A stretch of 64,000 nucleotides of DNA from Sphingomonadaceae bacterium 3R27C6 (GCA_005503215.1 SCNS01000020.1:26059-90058), one strand, 5' to 3'. Shown: positions 1 to 8,636, numbered from the stretch's first letter. Numbers and translations are program-made. Notes: generated by a model from the sequence alone, not told the origin.

Positions 1-1
1 T

Positions 2-727
2 CCCGGCTATCTCAGCCGCATCCTGCGCCGCTTCACCCAGCTGGGCTGGATCGCGCGGACGCGCGGTGCCGACGCGCGCGAGCATCCGATCCGGCTGACC
101 GCGGCGGGCGAGGCGCTGTTTTCCGAGCTCGATCGCACGACCGCCGCGTCGACATCGGCGACGCTCGCGCATCTGTCGCGCGAAGAGCAGGCGGGGCTTG
201 CCGAGCGGCTGGCCTGGATCGAGGCGCGGCTGGCGGGGGCGCCGCTGCCGCCGCCCGCGGTCCGTCCATGGCGGCCGGGCGACATGGGGCTGATCACCGC
301 GCAGCAGGCGGTCTATTATCGCGGCGCCTATGGCTGGGGCGACGCGATGGAGGTCTTGATCGGCGAGATTACGAGCCGCTTCGTTCGCGATTTTGATGCC
401 GGTCGCGAGCAATGCTGGGTCGCCGAGCGGCATGGCGAGCTGCTCGGCAGCGTCTTCCTCGTCGCCGAGTCCGACAAGGTCGCGCGGCTGCGCCTGCTCT
501 ATGTCGATGCCGCGGCGCGGGGCTATGGTCTGGGCCGCGATCTCGTCGGGCGCTGCATCGCCTTTGCGCGCGAGGCGGGCTATGCCGAACTAGTGCTTTG
601 GACGCACACGGTCCTCGCATCGGCGCGCGCCATCTATGCGGACTATGGTTTCACCATCGAAAAGGTCGAGACGCACGACGAATTCGGCAAGCCCGAACAG
701 AGCGAACACTGGCGGCTCGCGCTTTAG
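2..727 (+). CDS. MarR-type winged helix fused to GNAT N-acetyltransferase (5' end cut by window)
   Basis: Frame 2 is open from the first base to the TAG at 725-727, giving 241 visible codons. The first ~45 residues look like the end of a MarR helix-turn-helix and wing (GYLSRILRRF, then RTRGADAREHPIRLTAAG). After a linker, a GNAT domain starts near visible residue 85, with the acetyl-CoA loop RGYGLGRDL after a LYVDA strand. MarR-GNAT fusions are a known architecture. They are inferred to sense a ligand and acetylate a small molecule or protein, but the substrate here cannot be read. The GTG at 284 lies inside the open frame and is probably not the true start. The N-terminus lies before the window. 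tdk follows 46 bases later on the same strand. Confidence 0.85.
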   Translation, partial: PGYLSRILRRFTQLGWIARTRGADAREHPIRLTAAGEALFSELDRTTAASTSATLAHLSREEQAGLAERLAWIEARLAGAPLPPPAVRPWRPGDMGLITAQQAVYYRGAYGWGDAMEVLIGEITSRFVRDFDAGREQCWVAERHGELLGSVFLVAESDKVARLRLLYVDAAARGYGLGRDLVGRCIAFAREAGYAELVLWTHTVLASARAIYADYGFTIEKVETHDEFGKPEQSEHWRLAL

Positions 728-773
728 GTCCTGACAACTGGTGCAAGGCCCATGTCCGCGCTATTGGGCGCCG

Positions 774-1388
774 ATGGCCAAGCTCTATTTCTACTACGCC
801 AGCATGAACGCTGGCAAATCGACGACGCTGTTGCAGGCGGATTTCAACTATCGCGAGCGCGGCATGGAAACGATGCTGTGGACCGCGGCGCTCGACGATC
901 GCTACGGCGCGGGACAAGTGACGAGCCGCATCGGGCTGATGGCCGAAGCGCACAAGTTCGATCCCGACAGCGACCTGTGGGCCGCTGTGAATGCCGAAAA
1001 TGCCGAGCGCCCGCTCGCGTGTGTGCTCGTCGACGAGGCGCAGTTCCTGACGCGCGCGCAGGTGCTGGAGCTTGCGCGGCTCGCCGACGAGGTGGGCATT
1101 CCGGTGCTCTGCTATGGCCTGCGCACCGATTTTTCGGCGGAGCTGTTCCCCGGATCGGCGGCGCTGCTCGGGATCGCCGACGCGCTCGTCGAATTGAAGG
1201 CGGTGTGCGAATGCGGGCGCAAGGCGACGATGAACCTGCGCGTCGACGAAAGCGGCCGCGCCGTCGTCGAGGGCGCGCAGACCGAGATCGGCGGCAACGA
1301 CCGCTATGTCGCGATGTGCCGCCGCCACTTCATGGCGAAACGGCGCGAAGCCGCCGAGGCGCCAAGGGAGGTGGGCGCCAATGCTTGA
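774..1388 (+). CDS. tdk: Thymidine kinase (type II)
   Basis: This 204-residue cytosolic enzyme phosphorylates thymidine to dTMP with ATP in the pyrimidine salvage pathway. The N-terminus [17 protein letters not shown] carries the P-loop (residues ~9-17) in the same context as the E. coli enzyme. VLVDEAQFL (about residue 85) supplies the Walker B acid. The zinc site of type II kinases is visible as CECG plus the C-terminal CRRHF. The ATG at 774 is preferred over the GTG at 741 because family homology begins at MAKL. Its TGA (1386-1388) lies inside the start of the next gene, an acetyltransferase, so the two are translationally coupled. Length and motifs are fully typical. Confidence 0.95.
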   Translation: MAKLYFYYASMNAGKSTTLLQADFNYRERGMETMLWTAALDDRYGAGQVTSRIGLMAEAHKFDPDSDLWAAVNAENAERPLACVLVDEAQFLTRAQVLELARLADEVGIPVLCYGLRTDFSAELFPGSAALLGIADALVELKAVCECGRKATMNLRVDESGRAVVEGAQTEIGGNDRYVAMCRRHFMAKRREAAEAPREVGANA

Positions 1389-1920
1389 CCGCCTCTATGT
1401 CGACCTCGCCGACGGCGAACTCAAACTGGTCAAGCTCACCGAAGCGCATCGCGAAGACCTGCGCGCCGCCTGCGCCGCCGACGCCGATGTCTGGACGATC
1501 TATTCGTCGAGCTTCGGCCCCGGCCATTTCGACAAGAGCTTCAACACGCTGGTCGGCGGTAGCGGCCGGATGCCCTATGCGATCATGGACGGTGACACGC
1601 TGGTCGGCATGACCGCCTGGCTGCGCCCCGATATGTCGGCGCAGACGGTCGAGATCGGCAACAGCTTCATCCACCCCGATGCGCGCGGCACGGGCTTCAA
1701 CGGCCGGGTCAAGCGCCTGATGCTCGATCACGCCTTCGCGGTCGGGATCCGCCGCATCGAATTCCGCATCGACGAGCGCAACAAGCGGAGCCAGGCCGCG
1801 GTCGCGAAGCTCGGCTGTACCAAGGACGGCGTGCTGCGATCCGAACGCATCACCTGGACCGGCTATGTGCGCGACACCGGGCTGTGGTCGCTACTTGCAA
1901 GCGAGTGGCCGGCTCGCTGA
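1381..1920 (+). CDS. GNAT N-acetyltransferase, RimJ/RimL-like
   Basis: This 179-residue protein has the RimJ/RimL-type GNAT fold: a central strand with [15 protein letters not shown] (about residues 92-106), where the arginine-glycine loop binds acetyl-CoA. It is followed by a helix and then [20 protein letters not shown], a hallmark of enzymes that acetylate N-terminal or aminoglycoside-like amines. The substrate cannot be told from sequence. The ATG at 1381 overlaps the tdk stop by 8 bases. An upstream in-frame start at 1306 would overlap tdk further and is not favoured. With the MarR-GNAT fusion it makes two acetyltransferases flanking a nucleoside kinase. Downstream is an 85-base gap before the next gene. 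Confidence 0.85.
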   Translation: MLDRLYVDLADGELKLVKLTEAHREDLRAACAADADVWTIYSSSFGPGHFDKSFNTLVGGSGRMPYAIMDGDTLVGMTAWLRPDMSAQTVEIGNSFIHPDARGTGFNGRVKRLMLDHAFAVGIRRIEFRIDERNKRSQAAVAKLGCTKDGVLRSERITWTGYVRDTGLWSLLASEWPAR

Positions 1921-2005
1921 GGCCATATTTTCGGGTCAGTGCCGGTTCAGATTGCCTCTGCTAGCACGCGCGTCGGGTAGGGTAACGCCGACCGAAAGAT
2001 AGGAC

Positions 2006-2416
2006 ATGAAAAAGAATCTCGCACTCTCCCTGGCCGCCGTGCTGCTTCCCCTTTCTGCGGCCGCGGCGGCCAACGAGCCTGCAAAAGAACCGCGCGCGCT
2101 CGGCGTCGAATCGAGCATCGTCTTCCCCAGCGACAGCACGATCCGCAACTGGCAGGCCGACCGCGATCGCGGCATCTGGATCGAGGGCCGCCGCGGCGAA
2201 TGGTACTACGGAACCTTCGCCGGCATCTGCCGCGACGTCGATTTCGCGCAGGCGATCGGCGTTGAAACGCGCGGCGCCGGGCGGCTCGACAAGTTCGCGT
2301 CGATTGTCGTGCGCGGCGAGCGGTGCATGCTCTCGTCCTTTGTGACCTCGGCGCCGCCGCCCACGAAGGCGGAGCGCAAGGCGGCGCGCGAGGCAGAGAA
2401 GGCCGCCCAAAATTGA
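2006..2416 (+). CDS. Small exported protein, DUF6491-like
   Basis: This 136-residue protein has a clear Sec signal peptide (MKKNLALSLAAVLLPLSAAAA, cleavage around residues 19-22). The mature part contains STIRNW, GIWIEGRRGEWYYGTF and two cysteines (AGICRDV and GERCML) that could form a disulfide. The tail is rich in charge and alanine. The pattern resembles a small exported family of sphingomonads and Caulobacter that I associate with DUF6491. That link is from memory, and no function is known. AGGA lies just before the ATG. It is followed by truB after 31 bases on the same strand. Confidence 0.75.
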   Translation: MKKNLALSLAAVLLPLSAAAAANEPAKEPRALGVESSIVFPSDSTIRNWQADRDRGIWIEGRRGEWYYGTFAGICRDVDFAQAIGVETRGAGRLDKFASIVVRGERCMLSSFVTSAPPPTKAERKAAREAEKAAQN

Positions 2417-2447
2417 CAGCCTTCAACCCGCGCCCTAGCGGCGCGGG

Positions 2448-3401
2448 ATGAACGGCTGGATCATCCTCGACAAACCTGTCGGCCTCGGCTCGACGCAGGC
2501 GGTGGGCGCGGTGAAACGCGTGTGCCGCGAGGCGGGGCTGGGCAAGGTCAAGGTCGGCCATGGCGGCACGCTCGACCCGCTCGCATCGGGGGTGCTGCCG
2601 ATTGCGCTCGGCGAGGCGACGAAGCTTTGCGGGCGGATGCTCGATGCGAGCAAGGTTTACGACTTCACCGTGAAGTTCGGAACCGAAACTGACGGCCTTG
2701 ATGCGGAGGGCGCAGTGGTGGCGACGAGCGACGTGCGACCGACGCTCGCCGAAATCGAAGCGGTGCTGCCGCGCTTCACCGGCCCGATCGAACAGGTGCC
2801 GCCGGCTTATTCGGCGATCAAGATTGATGGCCAGCGCGCCTATGATCGCGCTCGTGCGGGCGAAGAGGTCGAGATGAAGGCGCGCAGCGTCACGGTCTAC
2901 TCCCTTCGTCATGCCGGACTTGATCCGGCATCCATCGCGGCGCCGGAAGAATGGACCCCGGATCAAGTCCGGGGTGACGAGCGAGGGGAGGGGCTCGATG
3001 AGATCACCCTCACAGCGCACGTCTCCAAGGGCACCTATATCCGCAGCCTCGCGCGCGACATCGCGCACGCCGTCGGCACCGTCGGTCATGTCACGATGCT
3101 CCGCCGTACAAAGGCCGGGCCGTTCGATCTGGAACAGGCGATTTCGCTGGACAAATTGAACGCATTCGGCCAAGGGGCCGCGCAATCAGAAATATTTCTG
3201 CCGCTTGAGGCAGGGCTGGTCGACATCCCGGCTCTGAACCTTTCCCCGGAAGCGGCAGGGGCGCTCCGTCAGGGTCGCGTCTGGACCGGGGGTAGCACGG
3301 ATGACGGGCTCTATTGGGGAAGGGACAGCGAAATGCGTCCCGTTGCCCTGATCGAGGCTTTGGCGGGAACGCTGAAGGTCGTCCGGGGCTTCAATCTGTA
3401 A
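2448..3401 (+). CDS. truB: tRNA pseudouridine(55) synthase TruB with an in-frame palindromic-element insertion
   Basis: TruB makes pseudouridine at position 55 of the T-loop of tRNAs. In this 317-residue protein [18 protein letters not shown] is the conserved N-terminus. [20 protein letters not shown] (about residues 41-60) contains the catalytic aspartate. [15 protein letters not shown] is the conserved motif III. Between VTVYSL (about residue 152) and [15 protein letters not shown] lies an extra segment of about 30 residues that is translated from a DNA inverted repeat (2907-2979). Both sides of it are conserved, so the enzyme is probably still functional with an enlarged surface loop. It heads the truB-rpsO-pnp cluster. 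rpsO follows after 26 bases. Confidence 0.96.
   Translation: MNGWIILDKPVGLGSTQAVGAVKRVCREAGLGKVKVGHGGTLDPLASGVLPIALGEATKLCGRMLDASKVYDFTVKFGTETDGLDAEGAVVATSDVRPTLAEIEAVLPRFTGPIEQVPPAYSAIKIDGQRAYDRARAGEEVEMKARSVTVYSLRHAGLDPASIAAPEEWTPDQVRGDERGEGLDEITLTAHVSKGTYIRSLARDIAHAVGTVGHVTMLRRTKAGPFDLEQAISLDKLNAFGQGAAQSEIFLPLEAGLVDIPALNLSPEAAGALRQGRVWTGGSTDDGLYWGRDSEMRPVALIEALAGTLKVVRGFNL
2907..2979. repeat. Palindromic element inside truB (protein-coding copy)
   Basis: The left arm 2907-2934 and right arm 2952-2979 are near-perfect inverted repeats of 28 bases sharing the core CCGGACTTGATCCGG, separated by 17 bases. The differences between arms are confined to four positions flanking that core. The same core pattern with CTTGACC occurs in the intergenic element at 48301-48389. 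The total length is such that the truB reading frame continues, and the element is read as roughly [22 protein letters not shown]. Confidence 0.88.
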
Positions 3402-3427
3402 ACAAGGATGTTCGAGGAAAAACGAAT

Positions 3428-3697
3428 ATGTCGATTACCGCCGAGCGCAAAACCGAAGTCATCACCGACAATGCCCGCGCAAAGGGCGATACCGGTTCGC
3501 CGGAAGTGCAGGTCGCAATCCTGACCGACCGCATCAACACGCTGACCGCCCACTTCAAGGCGCATCACAAGGACAATCACAGCCGTCGCGGCCTTCTGAT
3601 GATGGTCAACAAGCGCCGCAGCCTTCTCGACTATCTGAAGAAGAAGGACGAGGCCCGCTATCAGGCGCTGATCGCGAAGCTGGGTCTTCGTAAGTAA
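3428..3697 (+). CDS. rpsO: 30S ribosomal protein S15
   Basis: S15 binds the central domain of 16S rRNA early in 30S assembly. The 89-residue sequence begins [12 protein letters not shown] and contains [25 protein letters not shown] and [14 protein letters not shown], all diagnostic of S15. The length is standard. The ATG at 3428 is preceded by GAGGAAAAACGA as a ribosome-binding site. It sits between truB and pnp as in many proteobacteria. A strong hairpin directly after the stop (3707-3730) should end or attenuate transcription before pnp. Confidence 0.98.
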   Translation: MSITAERKTEVITDNARAKGDTGSPEVQVAILTDRINTLTAHFKAHHKDNHSRRGLLMMVNKRRSLLDYLKKKDEARYQALIAKLGLRK

Positions 3698-3706
3698 GAA
3701 TTTCTG

Positions 3707-3730
3707 GCGGCCCCGGACTTCCGGGGCCGC
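3707..3730 (+). terminator. Terminator-like hairpin after rpsO
   Basis: A perfect 10-bp stem GCGGCCCCGG / CCGGGGCCGC (3707-3716 with 3721-3730) has a 4-base loop ACTT. It starts nine bases after the rpsO stop. Only a weak T-rich stretch follows (TGTCATATT), so read-through into pnp or RNase processing is plausible. Confidence 0.75.
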
Positions 3731-3889
3731 TGTCATATTGGCTCCGCGCAAAATGCCGGACCGCAGGGCCGCTCCCGCATCCGGCGGGACCGCCATCGGG
3801 GCAGACAGACGCCCTACACCGCCCCGGGCCGGATTGCCCGGAACTAGAGGCCCCGCCCGGCATAGGGCCCGGCGGGCGAAGGAAACCAC
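3731..3889 (+). promoter_or_regulatory. Structured 5' leader of pnp
   Basis: The 159-base leader holds three short inverted repeats: TCCCGC/GCGGGA (3773-3778 with 3784-3789), CCGGGC/GCCCGG (3824-3829 with 3836-3841) and CCCGCC/GGCGGG (3852-3857 with 3871-3876). The last abuts the GAAGGAA ribosome-binding site. In E. coli the pnp leader forms a hairpin cut by RNase III and then used for PNPase autoregulation. A similar role here is inferred from position and structure only. Confidence 0.5.
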
Positions 3890-6196
3890 ATGTTTGACGT
3901 GAAAAAAGTATCGATCGAGTGGGGCGGTGAAACGCTGACCCTCGAAACGGGCAAGGTTGCCCGCCAGGCCGACGGCGCGGTTGTCGCGACGCTGGGCGAA
4001 ACGATGGTTTTGGCGGCGGTGACCGCTGCAAAGACGGTCAAGGAAGGGCAGGATTTCTTCCCGCTTACCGTCCATTATCAGGAAAAATATTCGGGCGCGG
4101 GCCGCATCCCCGGCGGCTTCTTCAAGCGCGAACGCGGCGCGACCGAAAAGGAAACGCTGGTTTCGCGTTTGACCGATCGTCCGATCCGTCCGCTGTTCCC
4201 CGAAGGTTTCTACAACGAAATCAACGTTATTGCCCAGGTTCTGAGCTATGACGGCCACAACGAACCCGACATCCTCGCGATGGTCGCCGCATCGGCCGCG
4301 CTCACCATCTCGGGCGTGCCCTTCATGGGCCCGATCGGCGCCGCGCGCGTTGGCTATGTCGACGGCGAATATATCCTGAACCCGACCGATGCGCAGGTTG
4401 CCGAAGGCGACCTCGACCTCGTCGTCGCCGCCACCTACGACGCGGTGATGATGGTCGAATCCGAAGCCAATGAGCTGTCGGAAGAGATCATGCTCGGCGC
4501 CGTGCTGTTCGCGCACGAAGCGTGTAAGGACGTCGTCAAGGCGATCGTGAAGCTCGCCGAACAGGCTGCCAAGGATCCCTGGGACATGGCCGAACAGGCC
4601 GACCTGTCGGCCGCCAAGGACAAGCTGAAGAAGCTGATCGGCAAGGACATCGCCGCCGCGTACAAGCTGACCGACAAATCGGCCCGCTCGAACGCGCTGA
4701 ACGAAGCCCGCGCCGCCGCCAAGGCCGCGTTCGCCGACGCGACGCCGCAGGACCAGATGGCCGCCGGCAAGCTGATGAAGAAGCTCGAAGCCGAAATCGT
4801 TCGCGGTGCCATCCTCAAGGACGGCAAGCGCATCGACGGACGCACGACGACGCAGATCCGTCCGATCGTCGCCGAAACGCACTTCCTGCCCCGCGCTCAC
4901 GGCTCGGCGCTGTTCACGCGCGGCGAGACACAGACGATCGCGACCTGTACCCTTGGCACCAAGGACAGCGAGCAGATGATCGACGGCCTCAACGGCCTGT
5001 CCTACTCGAACTTCATGCTGCACTATAACTTCCCGCCCTATTCGGTCGGCGAAGTCGGTCGTTTCGGGGCGCCCAGCCGCCGCGACATCGGCCATGGCAA
5101 GCTGGCATGGCGTGCGCTGCACGCGGTGCTGCCGACGAAGGACGAGTTCCCCTACACGATCCGCATCACCAGCGACATCACCGAGTCGAACGGCTCGTCG
5201 TCGATGGCGTCGGTTTGCGGTGGTTCGCTGGCCATGATGGACGCCGGCGTTCCGCTGAAGCGTCCGGTTTCGGGCATCGCGATGGGCCTGATCCTCGAAG
5301 GCAAGGACTATGCGATCCTGTCGGACATCCTCGGTGACGAGGATCACCTCGGCGACATGGACTTCAAGGTTGCGGGCACCGCCAACGGCATCACCACGAT
5401 GCAGATGGACATCAAGATCGCGGGCATCACGCGCGAGATCTTCGAAGCCGCTTTGAACCAGGCGAAGGAAGGCCGCGCGCACATCCTCGGCGAAATGGCG
5501 AAGGCGCTGGGCGAAGCCCGCACCGAGCTGTCGGCGCACGCGCCGCGCATCGAAACGATGCAGATCGACAAGTCGAAGATCCGCGACATCATCGGCACCG
5601 GCGGCAAGGTGATCCGCGAGATCGTCGCGACCACCGGCGCCAAGGTCGACATCGACGACGAAGGCCTGATCAAGATCTCGTCGAGCGACCCCGAGCAGAT
5701 CGAAGCCGCACGCAAGTGGATTTCGGGCATCGTCGAAGAAGCCGAAGTCGGCAAGATCTATGACGGCAAGGTCGTCAACCTCGTCGATTTCGGTGCGTTC
5801 GTGAATTTCATGGGCGGCAAGGACGGCCTTGTCCACGTCAGCGAAATCGCCAACGAGCGCGTCGAGAAGGTCGCCGACGTCCTGAGCGAAGGCCAGGAAG
5901 TCAAGGTCAAGGTCCTCGAGATCGACCAGCGCGGCAAGGTTCGCCTGTCGATGCGCGTCGTGAACCAGGAAACCGGCGAAGAGCTGGAAGACACGCGCCC
6001 GCCGCGCGAACCCCGCGGTGATCGCGGTCCGCGCCGTGACGGCGGCGACCGTGGCGACCGCGGCCCGCGTGGCGGCGGTGGCCGTGACCGCGGTCCGCGC
6101 CGCGACGGCGAAGGGCGTGGCGATCGCGGTCCGCGCCGCGAACGCAGCGAAGGTCCGGAAGACCAGGGCCATGTGCCCGACTTCCTGAAGGACTGA
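3890..6196 (+). CDS. pnp: Polyribonucleotide nucleotidyltransferase (PNPase) with an Arg/Gly-rich tail
   Basis: PNPase degrades RNA 3'-5' using phosphate and is part of RNA-decay complexes. The 768-residue protein shows the full order: first RNase PH domain (residues ~1-140), helical linker, second RNase PH domain ([16 protein letters not shown], about residue 340 on), KH domain ([20 protein letters not shown], about 568-587) and S1 domain ([18 protein letters not shown], about 622-640). From about residue 704 to 750 the protein is an array of [13 protein letters not shown] units, ending in GHVPDFLKD. Such a basic disordered tail suggests additional RNA or protein contacts. The ATG at 3890 has GAAGGAA upstream. 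A strong terminator follows. Confidence 0.97.
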   Translation: MFDVKKVSIEWGGETLTLETGKVARQADGAVVATLGETMVLAAVTAAKTVKEGQDFFPLTVHYQEKYSGAGRIPGGFFKRERGATEKETLVSRLTDRPIRPLFPEGFYNEINVIAQVLSYDGHNEPDILAMVAASAALTISGVPFMGPIGAARVGYVDGEYILNPTDAQVAEGDLDLVVAATYDAVMMVESEANELSEEIMLGAVLFAHEACKDVVKAIVKLAEQAAKDPWDMAEQADLSAAKDKLKKLIGKDIAAAYKLTDKSARSNALNEARAAAKAAFADATPQDQMAAGKLMKKLEAEIVRGAILKDGKRIDGRTTTQIRPIVAETHFLPRAHGSALFTRGETQTIATCTLGTKDSEQMIDGLNGLSYSNFMLHYNFPPYSVGEVGRFGAPSRRDIGHGKLAWRALHAVLPTKDEFPYTIRITSDITESNGSSSMASVCGGSLAMMDAGVPLKRPVSGIAMGLILEGKDYAILSDILGDEDHLGDMDFKVAGTANGITTMQMDIKIAGITREIFEAALNQAKEGRAHILGEMAKALGEARTELSAHAPRIETMQIDKSKIRDIIGTGGKVIREIVATTGAKVDIDDEGLIKISSSDPEQIEAARKWISGIVEEAEVGKIYDGKVVNLVDFGAFVNFMGGKDGLVHVSEIANERVEKVADVLSEGQEVKVKVLEIDQRGKVRLSMRVVNQETGEELEDTRPPREPRGDRGPRRDGGDRGDRGPRGGGGRDRGPRRDGEGRGDRGPRRERSEGPEDQGHVPDFLKD

Positions 6197-6221
6197 GCCT
6201 TCCGCTAATCGGAAAAGAGAA

Positions 6222-6246
6222 GGGGCCGCGAAAGCGGCCCCTTTTT
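6222..6246 (+). terminator. Rho-independent terminator of pnp
   Basis: An 8-bp perfect stem GGGGCCGC / GCGGCCCC (6222-6229 with 6234-6241) has a GAAA-type loop. Five T residues follow at 6242-6246. It lies 25 bases after the pnp stop. Confidence 0.92.
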
Positions 6247-6296
6247 CATTGGCGGCATGGCGCGATCAGCGCGGGATGGAAAAAGCAGTTCGCCAA

Positions 6297-6569
6297 TCAA
6301 GGTCCTGAAACGCGCGAACCGGCCAGCCTGCGGGGAAGGTTTCCATGGCTTGCGATCGTGGCGGAGTCGGCTGTGCCGTTTGCCGCGAAGCAGCAGGCGA
6401 TCCCGTCGACTTGAATTAGCGTCTCCCTGACCGATCGCCAAACTCCGGCCTCTTCGCGGTCGCCTTTTCTCAACGCCGCCTCGATATGGCGGGAGGCAAC
6501 CTCAATCGCGGATTTGCCATGTTTGGATGCGATGACGCACGCGCACGCAAAGGCATCCCTGTCGTCCAT
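6297..6569 (-). CDS. Small hypothetical protein, DUF6961-like
   Basis: This 90-residue protein is read from the minus strand with an excellent ribosome-binding site, AGGAGGGCAAAATG, which strongly supports the start at 6569. The first ~50 residues (ACACVIASKHGKSAIEVASRHIEAAL, then GDREEAGVWRSVRE) follow the pattern of a small sphingomonad family that I recall as DUF6961, where a helix pair precedes a GD-EAGVxxW turn. The last ~35 residues are not familiar. There are no membrane segments or signal peptide. It is a single gene between the pnp terminator and a 168-base gap with no recognisable feature (6570-6737). Confidence 0.65.
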   Translation of the reverse strand: MDDRDAFACACVIASKHGKSAIEVASRHIEAALRKGDREEAGVWRSVRETLIQVDGIACCFAANGTADSATIASHGNLPRRLAGSRVSGP

Positions 6570-6737
6570 TTTGCCCTCCTGAAAAGAGGCGCGATCGGCA
6601 TGGAGCGGAGAGAGTAAACTCCTCGTACAGTGCGCCGCGTGCGACGAGCTTAGGTCCGGTTCCCCGGCAATTGTGCAACATAGATCAGCGAGATTGTGAT
6701 TAATTTCGTGCGGTATCGCGCGCCGCGATGAACGACC

Positions 6738-7460
6738 CTACGCGGCCCGTCGAAGCCGCCGGTGGAGGTAGTTTTCATCGAAGCCGGCGATCTGGATCAA
6801 CTTGACCGGGTCGGTGATTTCCAGGCTGCCGCGCTGCAGGTGCATGGCGCCGGTCAGCCGCAACTCCTTGAGGACCCGGTTGAGATGCACAGCCGTCATG
6901 CCCAGCGCGTCCGCAAGCAGCAATTGCGACAAGGGCAGGCGGAGCCGATCCTCGTTGATCAGGCCGATGTTGCGCGCTCGCAGATAGAGTTCGCACATCA
7001 GATGCGCGACGCGCTCGATGCTGGCGCGCCGGCCCATGCTGGTGATCCACGCGCGCATCGTACCTTCATCGATGAGCTGCCCGACATACATGGCCCGCGC
7101 CACCGCGGGGTGGCGGTCCATGATCCGGTCCATTTGTACACGATCGATCGTTGCCACCAGCGCAGGCGTGACGGTCTGAATGCTGTGGTCCATTTCTGCC
7201 AGCAAACCGGCGTGGAGATCGCACGAATCGCCGGGCATCAGGAAGGCCAGGACCTGCCGCGTGCCGCTGGGGAGTATTTTGTACCGGCACGCCCATCCAT
7301 CGAGAATGACAAAAACCGGGCCCGGCTGATCGCCCTCGCGGATCAGATCGCGCCTTGCGCCGACCATGCGCGGCGCGGAGGTCGCCGCGGCCAGCGCGGC
7401 AACATCGTCCGGTCCAAGGTGGCCGAAGTTCTGCAATTTCTCGATGAAGCGGTTGGCCAT
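6738..7460 (-). CDS. Crp/Fnr-family transcriptional regulator
   Basis: This 240-residue protein starts at MANRFIEKLQNFG. An upstream ATG at 7490 would add ten residues and is possible. The N-terminal cyclic-nucleotide-binding-like beta barrel spans about residues 25-140 (REGDQPGPVFVILDGWACRY, then RQVLAFLMPGD). The C-terminal winged helix spans about 150-225, with the recognition region LADALGMTAVHLNRVLKELR. The FNR cysteine cluster is absent, so a redox iron-sulfur cluster is unlikely. The ligand cannot be read. This subgroup is common in alphaproteobacteria. Paired TTGGACAATA direct repeats lie in its upstream region. It is divergent from the gene at 7634. Confidence 0.88.
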   Translation of the reverse strand: MANRFIEKLQNFGHLGPDDVAALAAATSAPRMVGARRDLIREGDQPGPVFVILDGWACRYKILPSGTRQVLAFLMPGDSCDLHAGLLAEMDHSIQTVTPALVATIDRVQMDRIMDRHPAVARAMYVGQLIDEGTMRAWITSMGRRASIERVAHLMCELYLRARNIGLINEDRLRLPLSQLLLADALGMTAVHLNRVLKELRLTGAMHLQRGSLEITDPVKLIQIAGFDENYLHRRLRRAA

Positions 7461-7491
7461 GACGGCACCTTCCCACAACTCCCTGCTCAAT

Positions 7492-7520
7492 AATATTGTC
7501 CAAAGTTATTGTCCAATATT
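7492..7520. promoter_or_regulatory. Direct and inverted repeat between crp-like gene and 7634 gene
   Basis: ATTGTCCAA occurs twice (7495-7503 and 7508-7516) with a 13-base period. The whole block is bounded by the inverted repeat AATATTG (7492-7498) / CAATATT (7514-7520). It lies 32 bases before the Crp/Fnr start on the minus strand and 114 bases before the plus-strand gene, so it may be an operator or tandem promoter elements for one or both. No known consensus was matched. Confidence 0.4.
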
Positions 7521-7633
7521 GATATAGATGATGATTGGTGTGCGAATTCCGGCTATTAAGGGGCATCGTCGGCCATTTTTCAGGCACCGGCGGCTGGGAG
7601 ACCCCGTGCTCTCGCCTGACCGGAGTCGCCAGC

Positions 7634-7921
7634 ATGGACGACCATATTTCCAACGATAATGACATTTCACCTGTCGACGGAACGGGGCCGGGCCCCGACG
7701 CACACGGGCAGGCGGCAATGCTTCTGGTTGAAAGCCTGATTCACAGCTTGATTGCGCGATCGGTCATATCGGTGGTCGATGCAGTGGAGATCGTGGAAAC
7801 AGCTATGGAAATTAATCTCGAGATTGCTGAGCTCACCTTCCCGCCCGAGGCGGGGCGCAGGTCGCTGGCGATGCTTGAAGCCATCAGCACGAGCTTGCAG
7901 AAAGACTTGCCTGCGGAATAA
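7634..7921 (+). CDS. Hypothetical protein, conserved-looking helical domain
   Basis: This 95-residue protein starts at MDDHISNDNDIS. An upstream GTG at 7535 would add 33 residues of low-complexity, unlikely sequence. After an acidic and glycine-rich N-terminus comes a predicted helical core, MLLVESLIHSLIARSVISVV, then DAVEIVETAMEINLEIA and SLAMLEAISTSLQKDL. I do not recognise a family. It has no signal peptide or clear membrane segment, although the first helix is quite hydrophobic. It is divergent from the Crp/Fnr regulator, which may control it. The following 171 bases to the deaminase contain no feature I can name. Confidence 0.6.
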   Translation: MDDHISNDNDISPVDGTGPGPDAHGQAAMLLVESLIHSLIARSVISVVDAVEIVETAMEINLEIAELTFPPEAGRRSLAMLEAISTSLQKDLPAE

Positions 7922-8092
7922 TCGCTTCAAGGCGGATTGGCGCCGGACCGAAAGGCTGGCGAACGATCCGGCCGCACCAAGATATCGCGCGATGTCGCGG
8001 CGATCGTCCGGGGCATTGTTGCGGCCCGGTGCGGCGCATATAACCGGGATAGGGCATCGGCCTAACCCGGCCGCATTCAAGGACGCCAGACC

Positions 8093-8557
8093 ATGCAGCA
8101 AAGCGAGGCCCATCTGCGCGAGGCGATTGCGCTGGCCTATGCCAACGCCGAAAAAGGCGGCCGCCCGTTCGGCGCCGTCGTCGTCCGCGACGGACGGATC
8201 GTCGCGTCGGCACAGAACGAAGTGATCCAGACCGGCGATCCGACGTCGCACGCCGAGCTCAACGCCATCCGCCTTGCAAGCCGCGCGCTGGCGACCACTG
8301 ACCTCAGCGATTGCTCGGTCTTCGCGAGCGGCCATCCCTGTCCGATGTGCATGGCGGCGATGCGCCTTGCGGGGATCAAGGCGGTGACTTACGCCTATTC
8401 GAACGAGGACGGCGCGCCATACGGCCTGTCGACGGCAGCGATCTATGACGATCTGGCCAAGCCATTTTCCGAGCAGGCAATGGCGATCCGCCATCTTTCC
8501 GTTCGCCTGGATGGGAAACCCGATCTCTATGCCGACTGGCGGCGGCGGCAGGGCTGA
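8093..8557 (+). CDS. Nucleoside/cytidine-type deaminase (guanine deaminase-like)
   Basis: This 154-residue zinc deaminase has the two catalytic motifs of the CMP/dCMP deaminase fold: HAELNAI (about residues 60-66; zinc histidine and proton-shuttle glutamate) and HPCPMCMAAM (about 82-91; two zinc cysteines). GGRPFGAVVVRDG and a C-terminal segment after AYSNEDGAPYG fit the GuaD/nucleoside deaminase group more than the tRNA adenosine deaminase TadA. The exact base is uncertain. It is cytosolic, monocistronic, and convergent with the SRPBCC gene across a strong bidirectional hairpin. Confidence 0.85.
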   Translation: MQQSEAHLREAIALAYANAEKGGRPFGAVVVRDGRIVASAQNEVIQTGDPTSHAELNAIRLASRALATTDLSDCSVFASGHPCPMCMAAMRLAGIKAVTYAYSNEDGAPYGLSTAAIYDDLAKPFSEQAMAIRHLSVRLDGKPDLYADWRRRQG

Positions 8558-8636
8558 TCCACGCAGGGTGATACGCCGACGACGGCTTGCGAACGAAAAT
8601 AGCCGCACCCGTCTCCACGCCGCGCCTTTTCCACAA

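Noticed and set aside
6001..6150. Tandem repeat-like DNA in pnp considered as a CRISPR or minisatellite
   Set aside because: The units are imperfect, codon-sized and encode the RG-rich tail of PNPase. There are no unique spacers, so it is coding repeat only.
3311..6172. Very long open frame on the minus strand opposite rpsO-pnp
   Set aside because: It is a shadow of the pnp gene created by high GC codon bias. Its product is a low-complexity mix of R, D, A, V and H with no domain, while the plus-strand PNPase is unmistakable.
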